A DNA stretch of 64,000 nt, from assembly GCF_001839655.2 (NCBI RefSeq), contig NZ_CP056087.1, positions 1-64,000 on the forward strand, in the 5' to 3' direction. Shown in pieces: positions 57,607 to 64,000 of this stretch; positions within the stretch are counted from its first letter, which is position 1, and each line of letters opens with the position of its first letter. A program made the translations under genes and the position numbers. This stretch comes from Pseudomonas argentinensis (GTDB lineage Bacteria > Pseudomonadota > Gammaproteobacteria > Pseudomonadales > Pseudomonadaceae). The notes beneath the pieces were generated by a model. The model ran no database searches. It was not told where the DNA came from and worked only from the letters and a program-made list of their open reading frames with translations.

Positions 57607-59223
57607 TTATCCGATTCGCTGGGCGGAACGGCGGATCAGCACGATTACCGGCAGCAACCCGACCAGCACCAGGGTCAGCGCCGGCAGCGCGGCGCGCGCC
57701 CACTCGCCTTCGCTGGTCATCTCGAAGATGCGCACCGCCAGGGTGTCCCAGCCGAAGGGGCGCATCAGCAGCGTGGCCGGCATTTCCTTGAGCACGTCGA
57801 CGAAGACCAGCAGGGCCGCCGACAACACGCCGGGCATCAGCAGCGGCAGGTACAGACGCCCGAACAATGGCACGCCGCCGACCCCCAGGCTGCGCGACGC
57901 CTGGGCCAGCGACGGGCGAATGCGCGCCAGGCTGGTTTCCAGGGGCCCATGGGCCACCGCCAGAAAGCGGATCAGGTAGGCCAGCAGCAGCGCGCCCAGG
58001 CTGCCCAGCAACAGCGCCTTGCCGGCGCCACCGAGCCATGTCGACAGCGGGATGACCAGGCCGTTGTCCAGGGTGCTGAAGGCCAGCATGATGGCCACCG
58101 CCAGCATCGAGCCCGGCAGTGCGTAGCCGAGGTTGGCCAGGCCGACGGTGGCGCCCATCAGGCGGGTTGGTGCCTGGCGCCGGGCGAAGGCCAGCAGCAA
58201 GGCGACCGCCACGGTGATCAGCGCCGCCAGGGCGCCCAGGTACAGGGTATGGAGGATCAGCGCCAGGTAGCGCTCGTCGAGATCGAAGCGCCCGCGCTGC
58301 CAGAACCACACCAGCAATTGCAGCATCGGGATCACGAAAGCGCAGGCGAATACCAGCAGGCACCAGGCGCTGGCCGCCAGCGCGCGCAGGCCGCTCAGGC
58401 GATACAGCGCGCCGCTGCGCGGCCGCTCGACGGCGGGCCGTACGGCGCCACGGGCACGGCGCTCGCCATAGAGCACCAGCATCACCGCGAACAGCAGCAG
58501 GCAGGCCAGTTGCGCCGCACTGCCGAGGCTGTAGAAGCCGTACCAGGTCTTGTAGATGGCAGTGGCAAAGGTGTCGAAGTTGAATACCGAGACCGCGCCG
58601 AAATCGGCCAGGGTCTCCATCAGTGCCAGCGCCAGGCCGGCGCCGATCGCCGGCCAGGCCACCGGCAAGGCCACTCGCCAGAATGCCTGCCATGGCGTGT
58701 GGCCGAGCGTGCGCGCCGCCTCCAGCAGCCCCTTGCCCTGGGCCAGGAAGGCATTGCGCGCCAGCAGGTAGACGTAGGGGTAGAACACCAGCACCAGGAC
58801 GATGATCACTCCGGCGGTGGAACGCACCCTGGGAAAACGCACCCCGCTGCCCAGCCATTCGCGCATTGCGCTTTGCACAGGCCCGGCGAAATCCAGCAGG
58901 CCGACGAACACGAAAGCCAGCACGTAGGCGGGAATGGCGAAGGGCAGCATCAGCGCCCAGTCCAGCCAGCGCCGGCCGGGGAACTCGCAGAGGCTGGTCA
59001 GCCAGGCCAGGCTCACGCCCAGCAGCGTCACTCCGATACCGACGCCGAGCACCAGCGTCACCGTGTTGCCGATCAGCCGCGGCAGCTGGGTCTGCCACAG
59101 GTGCGACCAGATCTGCCGGTCGACCTCGTGCCAGCTCGCCAGCAGTACCAGCAACGGCATAAGCACCAGCAGCGCGACAGCGAAGGCGATGGGGTACCAG
59201 CGACGCTGGGCGGGATGGGCCAA
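57607..59223 (-). CDS. Iron(III) ABC transporter permease, FbpB/HitB type
   Basis: 538 residues, double-length permease with two BPD transport modules (about 50-270 and 330-530), each with an EAA-like loop (LEAARTLGHTPWQAFWRVALP and LAQASRSLGVGGVPLFGRLYLPLL). It carries ferric iron delivered by the periplasmic binding protein. No ATPase gene is in the window. It lies downstream of the binding-protein gene but a lipoprotein gene and two hairpins are between them. Confidence 0.92.
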   Translation of the reverse strand: MAHPAQRRWYPIAFAVALLVLMPLLVLLASWHEVDRQIWSHLWQTQLPRLIGNTVTLVLGVGIGVTLLGVSLAWLTSLCEFPGRRWLDWALMLPFAIPAYVLAFVFVGLLDFAGPVQSAMREWLGSGVRFPRVRSTAGVIIVLVLVFYPYVYLLARNAFLAQGKGLLEAARTLGHTPWQAFWRVALPVAWPAIGAGLALALMETLADFGAVSVFNFDTFATAIYKTWYGFYSLGSAAQLACLLLFAVMLVLYGERRARGAVRPAVERPRSGALYRLSGLRALAASAWCLLVFACAFVIPMLQLLVWFWQRGRFDLDERYLALILHTLYLGALAALITVAVALLLAFARRQAPTRLMGATVGLANLGYALPGSMLAVAIMLAFSTLDNGLVIPLSTWLGGAGKALLLGSLGALLLAYLIRFLAVAHGPLETSLARIRPSLAQASRSLGVGGVPLFGRLYLPLLMPGVLSAALLVFVDVLKEMPATLLMRPFGWDTLAVRIFEMTSEGEWARAALPALTLVLVGLLPVIVLIRRSAQRIG

Positions 59224-59247
59224 GCAAACTCCTCAAGAAACAACGCG

Positions 59248-59275
59248 CGACGCCCCGGCAGCGGCAAGGGCGTCG
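59248..59275 (-). terminator. Hairpin before the iron permease gene
   Basis: Perfect 8-bp stem CGACGCCC/GGGCGTCG with a 12-base loop in the 64-bp gap between the lipoprotein and permease genes. The T-rich tail on the minus strand (TTGTTTCTTG) is weak, so attenuation more than full termination is likely. Confidence 0.45.
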
Positions 59276-59287
59276 GCTTTACCGCGG

Positions 59288-59905
59288 TTAAATGCCATCC
59301 ACGCTGCGCAGCGTTCGCTCAGCTTTGTCGGCAACGCTCTTGTTCTGCCATTTGGGCAGGTAATCGAGCTTGCGGGCGCGGATACTCTCGATGTTGTCCT
59401 GATACCAGCTGCGCGCCTTGGGACCGATAACCATCCACTTGGTGGATTCGTTCCAATCGCGGAACTGCTTGGACTGCAGGCCATCCTTGGCACTGGCATC
59501 ATTACGGATCGGCAGCAGGGAAAAACGCGCTCTCCACACTCCCATCCGCGGGGCGACGAGCACGTAATAACGTTTGCCGGCTTCCAGATTGGCGGCGAGG
59601 AAATCGGCATTTTCGGACACCACCATGAAGAGGTGCTCACCGGGCTCGGCCAGGTAGGCGACCTTGCTTTTCGACGATACGACGCCGGCGAAGACGTCAT
59701 TGCCCTCGGCGCGGGTGTCATAAACAGAGGATTGCACCGCACCACCGAGTGACGAGGGGCGCATGAAAACTACCAGCGCCTTGTCAGCCGTGGCTTGCGG
59801 TTCGGCATCGGCACTCGGCGCGACCATCAGGGCCGACTGGCAACCACCCAGCATCAGCAATACGAAGAGCATTCCCAGCAAGCGGGAAAATGTAGAGAGC
59901 AGCAT
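59288..59905 (-). CDS. Lipoprotein of unknown function inside the iron transporter locus
   Basis: 205 residues. Lipoprotein signal (LLGMLFVLLMLGGC). The body (KALVVFMRPSSLGGAVQSSVYD...VSSKSKVAYLAEPGEHLFMVV...LEAGKRYYVLVAPRMG) has the layout of small envelope DUF2846-like domains, though I would not assign the family firmly. A basic C-terminus (ARKLDYLPKWQNKSVADKAERTL) follows. The ATG at 59903 has AAGGAAG eight bases upstream. In P. aeruginosa the two transporter genes are adjacent (recalled), so this gene looks inserted. Confidence 0.7.
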   Translation of the reverse strand: MLLSTFSRLLGMLFVLLMLGGCQSALMVAPSADAEPQATADKALVVFMRPSSLGGAVQSSVYDTRAEGNDVFAGVVSSKSKVAYLAEPGEHLFMVVSENADFLAANLEAGKRYYVLVAPRMGVWRARFSLLPIRNDASAKDGLQSKQFRDWNESTKWMVIGPKARSWYQDNIESIRARKLDYLPKWQNKSVADKAERTLRSVDGI

Positions 59906-59924
59906 GGCAACTTCCTTGTGACTG

Positions 59925-59956
59925 AAATGAAAAGCCGCGGCAACTGCGCCGCGGCT
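59925..59956 (-). terminator. Terminator of the iron-binding protein gene
   Basis: Perfect 9-bp stem AGCCGCGGC/GCCGCGGCT with a 6-base loop, followed on the minus strand by TTTTCATTT, 23 bp after the binding-protein stop. It would keep the binding protein more abundant than downstream genes. Confidence 0.75.
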
Positions 59957-59979
59957 GGCATTCAAGCAAATTGCCGTGG

Positions 59980-60981
59980 TTAATTCCAGCCGGCGCGATC
60001 CATCAGACGGATGGCTTCGGCCTGGCGCTTGCCGGCCACTTCCACGGTAATGCTGTCGGCCTTGAACTCACCCCAGGAGGCGACTTCGGCCGAAGGCTTC
60101 ACCTTCGGGTTGGCCGGGAATTCCTTGTTGGCGTCGGCGAAGATGTTCTGCGCCTCGGCGCTGGTCATCCATTCGACGAGCTTCTGGGCAGCCTCCGGGT
60201 TTGGCGCGTGCTTGGTCAGGCCAACGCCCGAGAGGTTGACGTGCACGCCGCGGTCCTGCTGGTTCGGCCAGAACAGCTTGGCCTTCAGGTCCGGATTCTG
60301 CTCGTGCAGGCGGCCGAAGTAGTAGGTGTTGACGAGACCGACATCGCACTGACCAGCGGCCACGGCGTTGATCACCGAGTTGTCGTCCGGGAACACGTCG
60401 GTGGCCAGGTTATTCACCCAGCCCTTGATGATCGCTTCGGTCTTGGCTTCGCCGTGGGTTTCGATCAGCGTCGCGGTGAGCGACTGGTTGTAGACCTTCT
60501 TGCTGGTGCGCAGGCACAGGCGGCCTTCCCAGTTCTTGTCGGCCAGGGCTTCATAGGTGGTCAGCTCGCCGTCCTTCACCCGCTCCGGCGAGTAGACGAG
60601 GGTGCGGGCGCGCAGCGACAGGCCGGTCCAGGCGCCACTGGCGGCGCGGTACTGGGCGGGAATGTTGGCCTCGACAACGCTGGATTTCAGCGGCTGCAGA
60701 ATGCCCATCTGCTCGGCCTGCCAGAGGTTGCCGGCGTCGACGGTGATCAGCAGATCCGCCGGGGTGTTCTCGCCTTCGGCCTTGATGCGCGCCATCAACG
60801 GCGCTTCCTTGTCGGTGATGAACTTCACCGCCACACCACTCTTGGCGGTGTAGGCGTCGAACACCGGCTTGATCAGCTCGTCGATACGCGAGGAATAGAC
60901 CACGACTTCGTCAGCAGCCTGTACCGCACCGGCCAGGGTACCGAGGGTGAAAACGGCGAGAAGCGTACGACGTACCGACAT
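59980..60981 (-). CDS. Iron(III) ABC transporter periplasmic binding protein, FbpA/HitA type
   Basis: 333 residues. Signal peptide [23 protein letters not shown], mature protein starting [18 protein letters not shown]. The class 1 extracellular protein features ([54 protein letters not shown] with the iron-binding tyrosine pair in NTYYF) point to ferric iron. A start at 60981 is preceded by AAGGATCC; the longer open frame has no signal peptide. Confidence 0.92.
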   Translation of the reverse strand: MSVRRTLLAVFTLGTLAGAVQAADEVVVYSSRIDELIKPVFDAYTAKSGVAVKFITDKEAPLMARIKAEGENTPADLLITVDAGNLWQAEQMGILQPLKSSVVEANIPAQYRAASGAWTGLSLRARTLVYSPERVKDGELTTYEALADKNWEGRLCLRTSKKVYNQSLTATLIETHGEAKTEAIIKGWVNNLATDVFPDDNSVINAVAAGQCDVGLVNTYYFGRLHEQNPDLKAKLFWPNQQDRGVHVNLSGVGLTKHAPNPEAAQKLVEWMTSAEAQNIFADANKEFPANPKVKPSAEVASWGEFKADSITVEVAGKRQAEAIRLMDRAGWN

Positions 60982-61075
60982 GTCAGGATCCTTGTGAGCG
61001 ATAAGGGAGCCAGGATGATAGTGACTCGCATCTGCACCGCACACCGGGAGGTCATTGCCAGATATTACAGCGCCA

Positions 61076-62301
61076 TCATGCCCTGGCCAGCCCTGGCAGG
61101 TCGCCGCTCAGACCCAGGGCCTGGCGCACGAACAATGCCTTGGCGTCTTCCAGGCCATTGACCAGATCCAGGCCGGCGTTGCGCGCCAGGCGCAGCGCCA
61201 GTGAATCGCTCTGGAAGAGCCGCTGGAAGCCTTCCATGGCCGCCATCATCGCCAGGTTGTGGGGCATGCGGCGGCGCTCGTAGCGGCTCAGCACGCGTTC
61301 ATCGGCAAGCCGCTCCCCCGGGCAGCGGCTTGTGCCAGCACCTCGGCCAATACCGCGGCATCCAGGAAACCGAGGTTGACGCCCTGCCCGGCCAGCGGGT
61401 GGATGGTGTGGGCGGCATCGCCGATCAGCGCCAGTCCGGGCTCCACGTAACGCTTGGCATGGCGCTGGCGCAGCGGAATGCACAGCCGGCGATCCACCTG
61501 CAGCACCTGGCCCAGGCGGTATTCGAATGCCTGGCCAAGGGCCGTGGAAAAGCTTTGGTTATCCAGCGCCATCAGCCCGGAAGCCTGCTCCGGCGTGGTC
61601 GACCAGACGATCGAACACCAGTGTTCGCCATCGCGCTCGCCCAACGGCAGGAAGGCCAGCGGACCTTCGTCGGTGAAGCGTTGCCAGGCCGTCGCCTGGT
61701 GAGCCTCGGCGCAGCGCACGCTGGTGACGATGGCATGGTGCAGGTAATCCCATTCGCGGGTTTCACAGCCCGTCAGGCGGCGCACCGCCGAGTTGGCGCC
61801 GTCCGCGGCGATCACCAGCGGCGTGCGCAATTCGCGGCCGTCGGCCAGGCTCAGCAACCAGTCATCGCCGGAGTGGCGCATGCGCTCCAGGCGCGCATCG
61901 GCCAACAGGCCCACGTCGCTGGCATGCAGGCGCTCGACAAGGGCGTCCTGCACCACACGGTTCTCGACGATATGGCCCAGGGTCAGTGCATGCACGCTGG
62001 CGGCGCTGAAATGGATATGGCCGGTGCCGCTGCCGTCCCACACGTGCATTTCGCTGTAGGGGCAGCTGCGCCGCGCCAGCACGCCGGGCCAGGCGCCGAG
62101 GCGCTCGAGAATGCGCTGGCTGGCCATCGACAGGGCGCTGACCCGCGGCTCGTAAGGCGCAGTGGGGTCGAACGGCTCCACAGTCATCGGCCCGCCGTCG
62201 AGCACCAGGCACATCAGCCCTTGCTCGCGCAAAGCCAGTGCCAGGGCGCTGCCGACCATGCCGGCGCCCACGATGATCAGGTCTGCACGCATCTCGTTCA
62301 T
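61076..62301 (-). pseudogene. ubiI: Ubiquinone biosynthesis FAD hydroxylase UbiI/VisC, frameshifted at a homopolymer
   Basis: Aromatic-ring hydroxylase of ubiquinone synthesis (2-octaprenylphenol C5). N-terminal dinucleotide-binding site DLIIVGAGMVGSALALAL, and the UbiH/F/I signature LALIGDAAHTIHPLAGQGVNLG are in one frame; the last 80 residues (LADERVLSRYERRRMPHNLA...[13 protein letters not shown]) are in the next. The break is at a run of five C (61315-61319). One more base restores a normal protein of about 408 residues. Start is ATG 62301 or 62292. As the gene matters for respiration, a sequencing error is more likely than real loss. Confidence 0.88.
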
Positions 62302-62305
62302 ATCC

Positions 62306-62788
62306 TCAGGCTGCCTGTCCCAGGCGCGGCTTGAGCCGCACGTAAAGCGTCTTGTTGACCCGCGCCACCGGGGCGCCGCTGCCATCACGCACCTCGACCG
62401 GCAACTCGGGCAGGTACTTGTCGCCGCCAGCGGTGCGCTCGCGTACCTGATCGATGAAGGCCTGGTCGATGGCGAAGGAGGCGAATGCCGGGCCGTGGCC
62501 GGGCGCGATGAAATCGATGCTGGCGGTCTTGTCCCAGACCACGTAATCGCGGCCGAGGTTCTCCATCAGCATCAACAGGTAGAAGGGATCGTTCATCGAA
62601 TACAGGCTGCCGCCGAACTGGGTACCCACGTAATTACGGTTGTAAGAGCGCAGCGCCATCCGTACCTCGACCTGGCGAAAGCCCGGGGCAATGCGGCATA
62701 TCCACACACCAGCGCCCAGGTAGGGCCGGAAGCGGTTCATGATCCAGCGCAGCACACGGGCCTTGCGCGCCAGCTGGCGCGCAGTCAT
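62306..62788 (-). CDS. DUF4442 hot-dog thioesterase-like protein
   Basis: 160 residues. Hot-dog fold of the YiiD/DUF4442 type: NRFRPYLGAGVWICRIAPGFRQVEVRM, NRNYVGTQFGGSLYSMNDPFY and DKTASIDFIAPGHG. It may hydrolyse an acyl-CoA thioester; the substrate is unknown. It sits between ubiH and ubiI with a 4-base overlap to ubiH and a 4-base gap to ubiI, so it is in the same operon. Confidence 0.85.
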   Translation of the reverse strand: MTARQLARKARVLRWIMNRFRPYLGAGVWICRIAPGFRQVEVRMALRSYNRNYVGTQFGGSLYSMNDPFYLLMLMENLGRDYVVWDKTASIDFIAPGHGPAFASFAIDQAFIDQVRERTAGGDKYLPELPVEVRDGSGAPVARVNKTLYVRLKPRLGQAA

Positions 62789-63975
62789 TGCGGGTTACCG
62801 CGGCTACCCATGCCCATGGCCTGCCGGGCGAACCAGCGCTTGGCCGGCGGCAGCAGTTCCAAGCCGAGCAGGCCCAGGTTGCGGCCGGCGGCGAGCAGCG
62901 GCTGATCGGTGCTGAACAGCCGGGTGACCTGGTCGGAAAACGCCACGGTACGCGCCTGATCACCGGCCTGGATGCCGGCGTAGCGCTTCAACGTGGCCAG
63001 ATCGCCCAGCGGCGCGCTGCTGGTCAGCAGCGTATCGGCCAGGGCCCGCACGTCACGCAGCGACAGGTTGAAGCCCTGCCCGGCAATCGGGTGCAGGCTG
63101 TGGGCGGCATTGCCGAGCACCACCAGGTTGGCGCGCACCTGCTCGGCGGCCTCGATCAGCACCAGCGGGTAAGGCACCCGCGCACCGACCTGGCGCAGGG
63201 CCCCAAGGCGGTAGCCGAAGGCATGCTGCAGCTCGGCCAGGAAGGTACGCTCGTCGAGCTTGAGCAGCCGCTCGATCTGGCGGCTGGGGTGCGTCCACAC
63301 CAGCGCGCAGCGGTTGTCGGAAAGCGGCAGCAGCGCCAGCGGGCCGGACTCGGTAAAGCGCTCGAACGCCTCGCCGCCATGGGCCCGTTCCGGGGTGATA
63401 TTGGCGATCAGGGCGGTCTGGTCGTACGGCCGCTGGTTGACGGCGATGCCCAACTGCTCGCGCAGCGACGAACGCCCGCCATCGGCAAGAATGGCCAGCG
63501 AACAGTCGATCAGAGTTTCGTCGTCCAGGGTCAGGCGATAGCCCTCGGCGGTGGGCTCCATGCGTTCGACCTGGGCCGGGCAGCGCCATTGGATCACCTC
63601 GGCGTCCAGCGCCTGCCACAGGCAGTGACCGAGCCAGGCGTTTTCCACCACGTAGCCCAGCGCCGGCACGTTTTCCTGATCGGCACTTAGCCGGGCGGCC
63701 GCAAAGCGGCCTCGATCGGAAACGTGAATGCGTTCGATGGCGGTGGCCTGCTCGGCGATGGCGGGCCACAGGCCAAGGCCCTCGTAGATCAGCCGCGAGC
63801 CGTAGGACAGCGCCGTGGAGCGGGCGTCGTAACTGGGCTGGTAGCCGTCGCCGGGGGCGAACGGCTCGATCAGCGCGATGCGCCAGCCGCGCCTGCGCGC
63901 CTCGCCCTGCAGGGCCAGCGCCAGGCTGGCGCCGACCAGCCCGCCACCGATGATCGCCACATCCACGCGCAGCAT
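62785..63975 (-). CDS. ubiH: Ubiquinone biosynthesis FAD hydroxylase UbiH
   Basis: 396 residues. 2-octaprenyl-6-methoxyphenol hydroxylase. FAD-binding VDVAIIGGGLVGASLALAL at the N-terminus, the DG motif LAILADGGRSSLREQLG near 165 and the UbiH/F/I signature LVVLGNAAHSLHPIAGQGFNLSLRD near 290. It starts 4 bases after the upstream stop and overlaps the DUF4442 gene by 4 bases. Confidence 0.95.
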   Translation of the reverse strand: MLRVDVAIIGGGLVGASLALALQGEARRRGWRIALIEPFAPGDGYQPSYDARSTALSYGSRLIYEGLGLWPAIAEQATAIERIHVSDRGRFAAARLSADQENVPALGYVVENAWLGHCLWQALDAEVIQWRCPAQVERMEPTAEGYRLTLDDETLIDCSLAILADGGRSSLREQLGIAVNQRPYDQTALIANITPERAHGGEAFERFTESGPLALLPLSDNRCALVWTHPSRQIERLLKLDERTFLAELQHAFGYRLGALRQVGARVPYPLVLIEAAEQVRANLVVLGNAAHSLHPIAGQGFNLSLRDVRALADTLLTSSAPLGDLATLKRYAGIQAGDQARTVAFSDQVTRLFSTDQPLLAAGRNLGLLGLELLPPAKRWFARQAMGMGSRGNPQ

Positions 63976-63979
63976 GGCC

Positions 63980-64000
63980 TCAGGCTACCTGAGCGCGGGC
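63980..64000 (-). CDS. 3' end of an upstream gene (possibly pepP)
   Basis: Seven codons reading ARAQVA and a TGA stop, four bases before the ubiH start. In P. aeruginosa pepP lies directly upstream of ubiH (recalled); the fragment is too short to prove identity. Confidence 0.35.
   Translation of the reverse strand, partial: ARAQVA

Noticed and set aside
61014..61032. Possible Fur box upstream of the iron-binding protein
   Set aside because: GATGATAGTGACTCGCATC matches the 19-bp Fur consensus at only about 10 positions, near what chance gives. Iron control is plausible from function but not shown.

Overview
The window is GC-rich chromosomal DNA of a Pseudomonas species. Evidence: Pseudomonas-type REP palindromes (core like GTGGGAGCG...GCCCGCGAA), the pncA/pncB/nadE-nadD2-nrtR set, a gcbA-ctpL pair, and an argA-argE-pit-DUF47-CYTH...gcv...ubiI/ubiH order that I recall from P. 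aeruginosa PAO1 (blocks around PA4916-20, PA4839-44, PA4780-90 and PA5204-23). Gene content is mostly core. No rRNA, tRNA, CRISPR array, prophage or intact insertion sequence was seen.

Layout. 1-2.5 kb: a TRAP transporter (dctM, dctQ, dctP), with dctQ frameshifted. 2.7-4.2 kb: a DinF-type MATE exporter whose 3' end carries a repeat insertion. 4.2-8.4 kb: NAD salvage and recycling under the Nudix regulator NrtR, two divergent operons around an imperfect palindrome. 8.4-14 kb: an AhpD-like protein, speA, a SUI1 protein, a Nudix hydrolase and a DUF2333 protein. 14.3-18.1 kb: a GcbA-type diguanylate cyclase and a CtpL-type chemoreceptor. 18.2-28 kb: RIO kinase, Ada, a thiolase/FabG4/MaoC fatty-acid module with a short AraC regulator, CmoM, two DUF4136 lipoproteins and an SdiA-regulated-type protein. 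28.3-35.7 kb: a bacteriophytochrome kinase followed by a single-domain response regulator and two hybrid kinases, all co-directional. 36-37.5 kb: an MFS exporter. 37.5-40.1 kb: a decaying HscC/J-protein chaperone locus. 40.3-43 kb: a purine permease and trmA. 43-49.4 kb: a probable MITE, a CPG2-type carboxypeptidase, argA, argE, a Pit phosphate transporter and its DUF47 partner. 49.6-55.8 kb: CYTH-CHAD triphosphatase, DUF502 protein, orphan GspE/PilB ATPase, chemoreceptor, DUF2388 protein. 55.8-64 kb: gcvTH without gcvP, an iron(III) ABC transporter with an embedded lipoprotein gene, and ubiquinone hydroxylases ubiI and ubiH around a DUF4442 gene.

The most distinctive parts are the phytochrome signalling cluster, which has no haem oxygenase gene beside it; the chaperone locus, with three separate lesions (internal deletion in hscC, an out-of-frame segment in the first J-protein, and a stop-containing remnant of a second J-protein); and a set of repeat elements. 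Two other frameshifts (ubiI and a small gene at 9.1-9.3 kb) each lie in a run of five identical bases where six would restore the frame, which points to sequencing error; those in dctQ and the chaperone locus do not fit that explanation.
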